From: Proteromonas lacertae
Lineage: Eukaryota > Sar > Bigyra > Opalinata > Proteromonadidae
Reading direction: 5' to 3'
Assembly: GCA_002245135.1 (NCBI GenBank)
Contig: NGBS01001202.1
Coordinates: 1-47,903 of the forward strand
Length of the DNA: 47,903 nucleotides
Positions 11,901-23,159 of this stretch are shown here, piece after piece. The translations under genes were made by a program, and so were the position numbers. The notes beneath the pieces are model-generated. The model worked only from the letters and a program-made list of their open reading frames with translations. It was not told the origin of the DNA and ran no database searches. Positions within the stretch are counted from its first letter, which is position 1; every line of letters begins with the position of its first letter.

Positions 11901-14900
11901 TATTGGTTAATAATTTACAGTGATTCTTATTGGATGAAAATAAATCCATATGTTTCTTACAGAACAATAAACTTTCTAATGCATAAACTGATAATACGGT
12001 TAAGTATTGTTTAGTGAATATAAAGTGTGTATTTTCTTTACTATTATCTTTATCTTTGTTATTGTCATTATTATCTTCATCAAAATATCTAAATAATGGT
12101 GTAATAATATTATCAACTAATAATTCGAATGTTCTAGTTGATATCTTTGTTGGTTGAGCCAAATGTTCAGGAATAGATCTCAAATCATCCACACAGCATG
12201 TATTTACTTCTGGTAATTCATTATCATTCAATATGATTGATATTTTCTCCACTTCACAGGTTGAATGCTTAGTATCAATTGATTTTACTATTCCTTCATA
12301 TCCTTGACCTTCATGATGTTCAATTACTTTAACTTTTGAATTTACATATATTTGACCAATATTATTACCTATAATATAGAAACAAATGATCGATTTTGAG
12401 ATTATAGGTTGGATAGATTGAAATTCATCTACTTTGTTAATCTTGCTCATATTCTTTGATAAATCATTAAATACACCATAAATTTCTTCATCTATTATTC
12501 TTGCCCAAATATCATTCTTTTCTTGTAATGTCCTCATTAATGTAACAATTTCTGATGTAATAAATGGGACTTTAACATGTTCTAAATCAGTAAATAATAC
12601 AGGAATATCTGATTCACATGGGTATAATAATGAACTTATATTGATAAATGATTTAATAATATCTTTTGGTGAATTTAAAATTGGAAATACTGGTGGTAAT
12701 GGAGTTGCTTGAGATTTATCTTTAGAAGAAGCAGTTGATGTTGTTGTTGTTGTAGCTGTAGGTGTAAATTTCAAATCAGTTGGATTAATTTGAGGTAATA
12801 ACAATCTAAATATCTTCATAGTATAAACATGAATATTTTCATTATCAATCTTGAAGAATGAAAATAGCAATTTGATCCATTTACTCTGCTGGAATTCAGA
12901 TATAAAACTGACTTTTGGATTAGATAATATATTGATTAATAATTGGATCAATTCAGTAAGTGGATGATCTAAATTACTGCTATTAATAGAAGTAAAGAAC
13001 TTTCTATCAATTGTATAAGTTGTTGTTAATGATATAAATGAATTATAATGGTTTAATACATTAGATAATTCACTATATAATACTGTAAATAGCTTGTTCT
13101 TTAATGTTGAAGATATTTCATTACTGTTGTTATTCTGAGAGATTTGGTTAAACAATGTACGATATATCCTTATAATAATTTGGGATACTGTAATACTATT
13201 CGTTTTATAAAGAATATTCTGTAAATTTCCACATAATTCTGAAGATAATAACATAGTCAATTCATTTATGTAGAATAAACTTCCAAAGTTATTCAATATT
13301 GACAATAACAAGTTAGTGTCATTTGCTGTTCTCATGGATGATAGACTATTAACGAAATATTGATATATTGCTGTTGAAGATGACATATATTTCTCTATCA
13401 AATATTTGCCTGATCCTGAAATATCAACTAGACAATTATCTTCATTAAATGAATTCTATACATAATATAATATATAATATATATACATATTCATTTTTAT
13501 TTCCACATAAGAATTCATTACATATATAAGTAAATGAAGTTGGGAATTGGGTATAATCCAAGTGTTTTTCATATACAGCAATCCAATCATGAATAGCTGT
13601 TAAATTGGATGATAAATTGACTTTCTGTGATAATAACTGTAAATATAATGTATGTATTATTGTTGATTTAAATGTAACGACTATTTTTGATTCTAATAAT
13701 TTTTCAAATTCTTGTAAATCAATATCAGACTTTAAAAAGTCAATAATATTCTATTGAAGAGTAAAAAATAAAAATATGATAATTATGATTATTATACATG
13801 TAAAACAGTTGCAGATAATCCATTTGGATTTAAAGATGGTGGAATAATAGAATCACTCTGATTATTAATCAACACTTCATTATTATCTTTAATAGCAGGT
13901 TCAATTTCCATTAAGAACTTACATTTATTGAATATATCTGTTTGAAAGGTTGTATAATCAACATTATTATTTCTATGTTTATTCAATATATGATCTAATA
14001 GTGGTTCTAATGATTTGTGTAAGTTTGAAAGTATTGGATCTGAATTATTCATACTATTGCTGTTGCTATTACTACTTTGTATTTTGATTCTATTTTCAAT
14101 GAAATTAGAAGCATATTCTATTAATCCCAAATGATAGATAATAACTCCAAATACATTTCTTCTGATGGATTTCATTGATTCACCACCTATTGAATCATAC
14201 ATGGATGGATTTCCTTTCCAAATAACTCTATAAATAATAATAATATAATAATATACTCTGTTAATGAATGTCCTTTTTCTCTGTTATTCATTACATTATC
14301 AATAAATGAAGATATTCCTTCATTAATGTCTTTATTATTATATGTTACATTTCCAAACATGGTAGTTAAATCATCACATCCTATATCGTTTGCTATTGTT
14401 AGATATATTCCATTCTCAACTTTACTGAGTATCGAATTGATTGTATTTAATGGATAACCATTCTTGAATAATGGTGTGGAGACTAGTTCGTGATATATAT
14501 CATCATATTCATCATTATTATCCTTATTCTTGATTAAAAATGAAACGATCATTTTTCCAATTAATTCAAATAGCAGTGAATTATTTTGTCTTATAAACTC
14601 AATATCATAAACATCATTTGAATATAACTTCCTCGCATAACATAATGACTTTTCATTGGTTGATTCATCTACATAATAACCAACAATAATATTATTCTTC
14701 AATAAATATCCATTCAAAGCTAATGAGATAGTGTCTTTATTAGATTTATATTGTTGTCTTAATACGACATAAGTATCATTTTCAATTGTACCTCTGGTAG
14801 TGAAATTATTACTTTTTCCTTGAATATCATCTCCTTTTTGTTTCAATGTAATTGTTGTTGATAAGAATTGAGGATGTTTATATTCAAATAACCATGTACC

Positions 14901-17692
14901 ACTTATATTCATTGAATTATTATCATTATTAATATTACTGCTATCATTTGAGATTGGTAACTCTTGAGTCTTACATAAAAACTTATCAAAACTAATAGCA
15001 ACATCTATTAATAGTTTTATTAATGTTCTGAAGAAGGAATGTGAGTAAGATTGACATCTAAATAATCTACTACATAATGGAATATATAATTGAGAGATAT
15101 AGGATGTTTTATATTCATTGATAAACTGATCTTGAGTGGTAGGATTATATTGTGCCATAAAATTGATTGAATCTAATGACAGGATTTGGAAATATTCATT
15201 AAAGAACATGGACAATAAATCTGGCTCAATTTCAGTTGTTGGATTTAATGCAAATATTTCAACGTAATCATCTTGATGAGACAAAGAGACAGTTGGATAT
15301 AAAACACAATTATTTGGTAAATTACTGAAAAAAGTAACAATTTTTCCATTATATTCAAAACTTAAGTTTCTACAATAACTATCATAACTCATTATTAATT
15401 CACTATCATTATTATTCATAACGAATATATTTTCATTATCTCTTGAGCTAATAATTTCACCTTTATTGTATATATATCCAGCACCATGATAACCATAACT
15501 ATTACTGTTAATACCTGTGAAACTTGGATAGCATTTCCTACCATCAGATAATCCAAATACTATTCTTTTAGGATTTCCATTGATTATGAATTTGTATCTA
15601 TAAATACCACTGCATGGATATATTCCTTCATTGGTAAATACACTTGAATATCTATTAGATTCAGAGTGATATGCCATATGGTTATTGATTGATATTGAAT
15701 TGTTGGATCTGGTTAAATTGAGTGGAATTGGTGATGATGAGGATGATATATTGGTGAAAGATAGCATATATTGAGTATAAGAATTCTATATATATATATA
15801 TATATATATATAATAAAATCATACTTGGTATATTGATAGTAATTTTGTTAAGATATTTGGTTTTATCTTATAATTAATTGGCATTTTTGTTATTATTCTT
15901 ACTAAATACATCATCTCATTATAGAAATATTTAATATATAAATATTCAGTCATTGATAAAGAATTTAAAAAATCATATACTAACTTATATTTCTCAATCA
16001 TTTCATTATTATTTTTTTCATTACTATCAATTTTATCAGTTGAAATTGCAATATCTAAATACTTCAGTATATATGGATTAGCTATTGTTTTTCCCATTGA
16101 AGTCTCTAGATCATGAATAGTAATTTGTTTATTTTCTAATTTCTTCTTCATCTATTTATATATTTATATAAATATATATATATATATTATACTTCATCTG
16201 GAATTGATAGTGTAAATCGTGGATCATGTGAATTCAATAGATCTAATACATATCCTAAATATCTAGTAATAATATTAGTCATCTCATTATAACATATAGC
16301 CATATATCTCTCTTTTAATATATTACAATAAGACACTGTATTACTTGTCTTTGCTGTATTACTTGTATTTGTATTTGTTGTAAATATACTTCTTGGGGTT
16401 TCGAAAAATGTGGTTGAATAATTGCATAATAATGATAAATAGATTGATGCTTTCATTGCTGATTCTCTTAAGGATATATAACATTGAGTATCTTCATCAG
16501 ATTTTAACTCTTCTTCTGGAGTTATATTGGAGTAGATTAAATCATTAATCAGTTTGTATAAATCGTAGATAAATGAATTTGATGTATTATTCTAACAAAT
16601 AATTATATATAGATAGATAAATATATATACTTCTAAACCACATTCTTTTGGATTTATATGTTGTTTCAACATATATTGAATATTATATTGTAATAAATCC
16701 ATTAATAATGTCAATGTCATTCTTATTATTACATTCTGTTTTGTGGTTTGATTCATCAAGTTAATATACTATAATAATATAAATAATATATATATATATA
16801 ATATACCTGTTTGATAATTGTATAGAATAATAAAAATGTTATTGGATTTGGATATAATGAAATATATGGAATTGAAATATTGTTGTTATAATTATTATCA
16901 CTTTCTATTAAGAAGTACTGATAGGCTAATCGATCTAAATGGCACAGAATCAATAAGTTATCTTCATATCTACTACTATGAGACAGATTTGTATGATTAT
17001 TAATAAATTTGTAAGATATATGAGGCATTTTATTATTTACATTATCTATTGCTCCAATACATTGTAAATCATTCACAAATGACAGTGATAGTAAAGGTTT
17101 GAAACTGTTTGGATTGTCATTTAGAATTGGTTGTTGAATTGAGAGTATAAATACTCCTAACAGCATTGGAGTAAGTGTAAAACTGTCAAGACTATTACGC
17201 ATATAATCTTCTAAACATATAGAGAATGAATTACCACTTGCTGTTGTTGAATTACTATTAATTATTAAAATAATCATATTTATATACAACATTAAAGATG
17301 GATTGTGCTGTAATACTCGGAATAATAAAGGACACAATTCTTTGATTTGGCTGAATGTAGATACTAACTGACTAGATAGAGAACTTGGGAAATAACAAGT
17401 GTATAAATCCTTCACATCAGGTAGAAATTGCATTGCTTTCATAACAGCTGGTTTTATTACTTCTGCATCCTAGTTATCATAAAATCTTACTAAATATACT
17501 GCTGATGCTGAACTATACAGCCCTTCTCTCGTAAATAAATGTAATACTTCTGAATAGATTTTGTCAGACCGAAATGTTGACAACAAAAATATTTCGTTCT
17601 AAACTTCAAATAAAAATATATACACATAGATTATCTTCGCACATATTATCACAATCATCATTACTATATTCATTCTTTTTTTCTATATTCAT
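5905..17692 (-). CDS. Giant HECT-type E3 ubiquitin ligase (UBA, SPRY, MIB/HERC2, HECT), ten exons
   Basis: It transfers ubiquitin from E2 to substrates through a HECT-domain cysteine. Exons read 17692-17624, 17598-17491, 17469-16807, 16768-16631, 16591-16193, 16151-15825, 15785-14257, 14227-13798, 13750-13487 and 13455-5905. All splice phases agree, giving 3,825 aa. Introns are 21-47 nt. Order: a SPRY-like domain in exon 7; a UBA-like domain near residue 1905-1945 (LALLVSLGFDNEEAKKLL); SPRY near 2015-2140; a MIB/HERC2 domain near 2610-2685 (GDHVIRGPDWDWTDQD); SPRY near 2900-3030; and HECT from about 3430 to the end. The catalytic cysteine lies in HSQTCFFSLSLP, 45 residues from the C-terminus. 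Length and domain set resemble HECTD4/HERC-type ligases; no RCC1 repeats were seen. The start at 17692 is the only Met in frame before exon 2. Asn-rich tracts are likely linkers. Confidence 0.88.
17470..17490 (-). other. 21-nt candidate intron in the HECT ligase gene
   Basis: The minus strand reads gtaagattttatgataacta then g. It starts with GTAAG, ends with CTAG and contains an in-frame stop. Its removal keeps the frame (phase 0) and joins two good coding stretches. It is the shortest intron in the window. The alternative is a nonsense change in a decaying exon. Confidence 0.55.
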
Positions 17693-18182
17693 TTGTTCAG
17701 AAAAAATGAATGTAAAGTGAAAATAAATCAAACGAAATATAAGGTTCGGTCATAATTTGAGTAAAATACTCTTCAAAATTACATTTCTTTATTTCTTTGT
17801 TATTGATGATTATTTTCGACAGTCAGTGTGATATTAATCTTTATATTTGATTAATCAATATATTTGATGTTTTTCAGTTGAATATTTATTTCATTTAACG
17901 GATGTGCTAAATTAAACTATTTATTTAATGTTTATCGAAAGAGCTATACATAGAAAATATACGACAAAACTTTAGTTTTTATTATTCTGAGTATTAAATA
18001 GATTTTTGTAGTATATTCTCTCAATATAATAATATATCTTGTATTTCTTTATACTAAAAGGCATATCAAAGTAAAATTAGTTGAAAATAGAAAAATGACA
18101 TTATTTACTAGTTTTGACAATACAACAAACAAAATAAAGTAATGCATATCCTCACATATCTTGAATATATGTTGTTGATATT
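17693..18182. other. Intergenic, presumed promoter region of the HECT ligase gene
   Basis: About 490 bp of AT-rich sequence upstream of the start codon at 17692. I recognise no coding sequence, RNA gene or distinct motif. Confidence 0.4.
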
Positions 18183-18395
18183 CTACTTTTTCATCTTTTC
18201 ATAAGTTGATTTATCTACATTAGAATAGATAAAACAAAATTGAGCTTTAATATCTTCAGCTACAATAATAAGTTGGAATAAATGAGAAACACCAAGAGTT
18301 GCACTCTTGATAAATACTCTCAGAACAATATTCTTTCTTTTTGGAGAGATTAAAATCCAACTAATGGTTGTTCCTTTAATTGAATGAATTAGCAT
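18183..18395 (-). CDS. Small hypothetical protein, 70 aa
   Basis: An open frame from ATG at 18395 to TAG at 18183. The product begins MLIHSIKGTTISWILIS and ends with a lysine-rich tail (YEKMKK). The middle is hydrophobic and beta-rich in look (LFQLIIVAEDIKAQFCFIY). I recognise no family. It sits between two divergently transcribed genes, so it could be a short gene, the last exon of a longer one whose upstream exons I cannot see, or chance. Only the slightly less AT-rich composition favours real coding. Confidence 0.3.
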   Translation of the reverse strand: MLIHSIKGTTISWILISPKRKNIVLRVFIKSATLGVSHLFQLIIVAEDIKAQFCFIYSNVDKSTYEKMKK

Positions 18396-18593
18396 CAAAT
18401 CTTAAAGACCTGAGTATATTTCCCTGTTTAGTTTAAATTTTAAAAATTGAGTAAAACAATCGATAAAATAGATCTAATTTATCGGTTGTTTTTTAATTGT
18501 TTATTGTTACAATCGAAATTTTGATTTTTCTTTATTTTATATACCATTTAATCATTATATATATTATAAATCTAGGTCAATATATGTTTAGTA

Positions 18594-19509
18594 ATGTCCA
18601 ACAATTATAATCCAAATATATTCGAAAACTCTTCAGACAGTTTAAATACACATTCTCAAAAAAGAAAATTAAATTCAGATGAATCAGAAATACCCAAAAT
18701 GATTACTTCATTTATTCCAACTTCATTAAAAACAAGATCGTTGAATCAAACTTATTCTGCTCCTACACCCATAAACTCTCAATTTGGATTATACAATACC
18801 ATGAAACCTGAAGAAATGAATGTACTTCTAGAGTCAAATAGATGTTACGATAGTTTTCCTGTGATAATAGATGAATATGATGTTAGAAATCCCAATATAT
18901 ATGACATCAGTAAGGAGGAAATACTAAAAGAAATAAGCGAAGAAAAAAACCGTAAATACATGGAAGAACAAAAAGAACGAGAAAAAGAAAGAAGAAGAAA
19001 AGAAAAACTGGAAGAAGAACAAGTAATAGAAAGTTTAAAGAAAAATCCATTTTCAAGAGAAGCAAAAGATCGATTAATGAATGGAAGAGGTCGAGGTCGA
19101 GAAATGACATTACCGGCTTGGATGATGAAAGATGTACCTGAAAATATATTTGCAAATAATAATAGTCAAATAGAAAATAATTTAATAATTTCTAAAGATA
19201 CTTCCTTGTGTTTTATTGATAAGAAATATGGTTCCTTTAAATAAAGTTGATTTAAATTTGAAAGTCTAAAATATTATTATATATAATGAATAATAGTATG
19301 ATGTAAAGAACAAATGTAATGAATTTGGAAGAATTAAAAAAGTAATAATCCATAAAAATGGAAATGCAATAAGAAAAGAAGATGAAGTTCGAATATTTGT
19401 TTTATTTGAAAGTGAAATCGATGCTTGAGCTGCTTATGATGGTTTGAATAAAAGAAGATATGACAATCATAAAATAGAGATTGATTACTGTGATGAAGCT
19501 AAAGATTAG
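18594..19509 (+). CDS. SPF45/RBM17-like splicing factor with UHM domain, damaged
   Basis: The N-terminal part (18594-19133) carries DEYDVRNPNIYDISKEEI and a charged Glu/Arg helix, matching the SPF45 stretch around DEYDPMFPNDYEKV. The C-terminal part is a U2AF-homology motif: VLLIRNMVPLNKVDLNLK near 19207-19263, a 33-nt intron at 19264-19296 (GTCTAA...TAG), then CNEFGRIKKVIIHKNG. In human SPF45 this domain contacts U2AF65 and SF1. Three oddities appear. The N-terminal and UHM frames differ by one base; a 64-nt intron at 19134-19197 ending AAAG, or an indel, would explain this. An in-frame TGA at 19426-19428 occupies a genuine residue position of the UHM. The G-patch expected between the two parts is absent. 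Without the TGA the frame continues to TAG at 19507. It could be a young pseudogene, or intact with sequence errors. Confidence 0.7.
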
Positions 19510-19950
19510 ATTTTGATCCACTTATTTAATGTTTTGTTTTGTTAATGTTTGTGTTTTTTTTATATAATGAAAATATAGTCGTTTCTATTTTCATAATTGA
19601 TTTTCTTGTCATTCTGATGTAAATGAAATGTAATAATCAATATATGGATATAATTATAAAGTTATGTAATTGAGTTGTGGCTATAAATGCAGAAAGAGTA
19701 TAAAGGAATGATTATGAAGTTTAAATGGTAGCTTTACATATATATCCAGCGTATATGAAAATTATAATCATTTATCAACATTTGTTAGTTTATAAACATT
19801 TATCTATATAATATTTACTTGATATAATAATAATGAATGAATATGAATAAAATAAAATAATTACATTGTAGAATATAAATAATATAAAGAGAATGATTGT
19901 GCAATCAATTATCGTTTGAAAAAATTAAAGGAGAAAGGATTATTGAAATA
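19510..19950. other. AT-rich intergenic region, no recognised feature
   Basis: It lies between two convergent gene ends (the SPF45-like and APC11 genes), so it should hold both 3' ends. Nothing further is recognisable. Confidence 0.5.
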
Positions 19951-20224
19951 TCAAAGAGATTTATAAATAAACCAACATCTACAAGGTTGACATTTTTTGG
20001 AAGATAATAACCATTTTTCTATACAATGAACATGGAAACTATGCTTACAACTACCTCTTTCTATCACATACAATAGTTTTCTGTTTTTATATACTAATTC
20101 TACAATTTCTTCCAGGAGAATTGCATTCTGGACAACAACCATCAAATGGACTTTGACAAATCCCACAAAATTCTTCTTTTATATTCCAAGACCAAAAACC
20201 AACTCCTTCAAATCTATTCTTCAT
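19951..20224 (-). CDS. APC11: APC11, RING-H2 subunit of the anaphase-promoting complex
   Basis: Exons 20224-20095 and 20060-19951, separated by a 34-nt intron (GTATAT...GATAG), encode 79 aa. The product starts MKNRFEGVGFWSWNIKEEFC. It keeps the APC11 signature: an early Trp-rich strand, CGICQSPFDGCCPEC, CKHSFHVHCIEKW and a final CQPCR. Zinc ligands occur in the RING-H2 order, with the extra cysteines (GCCPEC) that separate APC11 from RBX1 less sharply. Human APC11 is 84 aa. The protein recruits E2 enzymes to the APC/C to ubiquitinate securin and cyclins. The unspliced frame would start wrongly inside the intron, so the exon join is needed to see the gene. TGA is the stop. RBX1 is the alternative, less likely because the N-terminus is so short. 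Confidence 0.88.
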
Positions 20225-20440
20225 TATTTATATTAAATACTCTATTTTGATACAGTTTTAACAATTTTTATACTTTTTATCTTGATTGAGAAAGGCACAG
20301 ACAAACAAAATCAATTTGAAATTTAAAAAATAACAAACATGTTTGAGAAAATGTATTTTGAAAAAATAAAAAAACAACAAAAGTAAATGAAATTAGATGA
20401 ATAAAAAATCAATATAAAATAGCAAATAGATATAAATATG

Positions 20441-22565
20441 TTAATCTTGACGATAAGCTGATAATAATTCTATACAACTATCTTTACATTCTAAATCAGC
20501 ATAAGGATATAATGGAGAAGGTAAATCTTTAACAAGTAAAACAGGAGATGAATCATTATGACTTATCCAAAATTCTCTTTTATTCATATCAATAATCACT
20601 TCATAAATTGAACCATCTCCATGATTGAAATTTGGATCTGTATTAACAACTGTTCCAATATGACAATATCTAGTAATATCTTGACTTTTACCACTCCATG
20701 CAACATAATTACATGTAAATGGTTCCTCATAAATACCACAACAAGAACATGTATTATTAGTTGATAATCCTATATAAATACAACTAAAATCATTTGATAA
20801 TGTGTTATAATATTTATATTTGATATGATAAATTCCACTTTCCATTTTTAAATTTAAATAACAATATACATCACATTCTTCAAATGGACAAGTCATTAAT
20901 TTTCCATTATTTGACACTTTTTTAACATCATCATAACCATTATGATGATATATAAATCTGGCTAATAATAATTCTAATGAAATTTTGAATTTGTTTTCAC
21001 TTTGATTATTTTTACAACTTATTTCATATTCTCTCTTTTCATATCCATTATCTACTTTTCCATGAATTATTCCATTTTCTTTATTTATTATTAAACCATC
21101 AGGTAAGGAAGGATTTATCGAAAATTCACATCGATTTCCATCATATGAAGGAATTATAGAGATTTCTTCATTTGCATCAAATATATAATCAAATTGAGGA
21201 TATGAAAGTGAAGTAATTCTTTCTGTTTTTAATTCTTTCAATAATTCTTTATCTTTCATTATTTCACTCATTTCTTCTTCTTCTTCTAAACTCAATTTAT
21301 TTTCTTTTATATAATTCACTACTAACTCTTTTGGTGTGTTGTTTAAATAATTATCTTCATTCAACATACTGAAAAGAATTTCTTTTCCACAATGATCTTC
21401 TATTGATGAAATATTCTTTCTATCATCTATAAATAAACATAAACATTTCATGGTTCGATTTCTTTTATTCTTATTATATTCCAAACATAATCTATCCAAT
21501 ATATTTCTCTTATCAATATTTGAGATATATTCTATATAAAATATATTTTTAGTATTTATACTTTCGATCTTCATTCTTTTGTATTTTATTATCATTAATA
21601 CTATTTCTGTAATTTTCATTTTATTCATTTCAATTAACTTGATAATATTATCATCCAATTCTTCCTGTTTTATCTTCATTAAACTTTCTTTTTCTTCTTC
21701 ACTAAATTCTTTTTCTTTATTATCTTCAACATAATTATTCACAACTATATTTTGTATATTTTCATCTTTTATCTCATATAAATCGATATAGTTATTTGAT
21801 TCTTTCTTTTTCAATTGGATTTTCATTTCTTTCAACATTTCTTTATTCTCTTTTTCTATCTCATTCTCTTTTATCTTTTCACAATCAATATCTTCTTCTA
21901 TTAAACACTTAAAATCATCTTTAATCTCTTCACTATTCTTTTTGGATTTATACCATTCTAATAAGCGATTTAATAACCAACTCTCACTTCGAATTATCAC
22001 ATCTTTCATATTTAATATCTCTATCAAATTATTCATTTCTAATCTCAACAAATATTCATTCTTATATAAATATTTATATCCTCGCTTTTCTATTTCCATA
22101 TTTTTCAATTCTTCTATCTCTCTTAAACATCCTGGAAATACATTACAGATATGAATTAATTTCATTAACACATCTTCATCTATATTATTCTTCATAAATT
22201 CATAACAATCATTTATTATCTCTTTTTCACTATAACATAAACAAAACATCAACACTTCACACACATTCTCTTTACACATTATCAGTTCACCACCACTGTA
22301 GTATTTCTCCATCTCATAATAGCCAATTTCTTCGATTTCTTCATATAACTCCAAAACTCCAACAAACTCACGATCTAATAACAGTTTCTTTACAGTTTCA
22401 TTTCCATTCACTAAAATTGACTTGATTGACATTATTCGACTATCTCCAATCTTCACTTCTATATCACCAAAACCACTTTCAACCAATTTTCGACATAATC
22501 TATCATAAATATAAATATAAAATATACCCCTCTTCTCTTATGCTTTTATTCACTTTTATTATCAT
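20441..22565 (-). CDS. BTB-BACK-like protein with He_PIG and SPRY-like C-terminus
   Basis: Exon 1 is 22565-22528 (MIIKVNKSIREE...). A 28-nt intron follows (22527-22500), then exon 2, 22499-20441, giving 698 aa. The N-terminus looks like a BTB/POZ fold (GFGDIEVKIGDSRIMSIKSIL), with a BACK-like helical part near residues 100-200. A very acidic and basic coiled region covers about 200-290. Near 460-530 is a He_PIG (putative Ig) unit, INPSLPDGLIINKENGIIHG. The last 160 residues resemble a SPRY domain (VAWSGKSQDITRYCHIG...). BTB proteins of this type often act as CUL3 adaptors; that role is inference. There is no signal peptide or membrane segment, so the He_PIG unit appears to be cytosolic, which is unusual. 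Confidence 0.7.
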
Positions 22566-23159
22566 CTTTATGTAAATATATAACAAAAATAACGAAATTT
22601 GATTTTTATCAAAATTTTGAATACAAATTTCAAAATGATTTTTATTTCACAAACTGTCTCAATTTCTTAATAATTTCAATGTAATTGATTAGATTAGAAT
22701 GAATGGTGTTAATATTACATCATGGGATAGTTTATAATTCATAATATAAACATTAGTTTGTGATTTGAGAAAGAAATCTACTAGAGATATGATGGCAATA
22801 TTCATTATGCTTAAACTCATATAATAAAATTGTAATTAATATTTGAAAATGTGTTTGATGAGATTTACTTAATTACTATACAAACAAAACAAAATATTTA
22901 GATATTGTAATATTTAGAATATAATTTGTTACTAAGTAGTTGATATTATTTATTGTTTGCAAAATAGATTAGACAGTGTTATTATGCTTATTATTGAATA
23001 TAGAAATGATAATAAACCTAGAGAATGTTGAGAGGAACTTGGACTGTATTATGGTGATGATGGTGTATATATTGAAGTTGAGTATAAACGACATTAACAT
23101 TTTATATTTTTTCCTATAAACACACAAAACAAACACAAATAAAAACATATTACCAATTT
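22566..23159. other. Intergenic region with a possible small gene relic
   Basis: Mostly AT-rich. On the plus strand, 22987-23097 reads like coding sequence (NDNKPREC, then TGA, then EELGLYYGDDGVYIEVEY) ending in TAA. Upstream 22700-22850 also has coding-like patches with stops. I recognise no family. Confidence 0.25.

Noticed and set aside
13792-14202. Start codons inside the HECT region at 14202, 15767, 16151 and 16456 as starts of separate small genes
   Set aside because: Short GTAT...TAG introns join all these frames in phase into one gene, and the downstream frames have no space for promoters.
19426-19428. TGA reassigned to an amino acid
   Set aside because: TGA is the natural stop of the APC11 gene (19951) and the EF-hand gene (26009), so a general reassignment does not fit.
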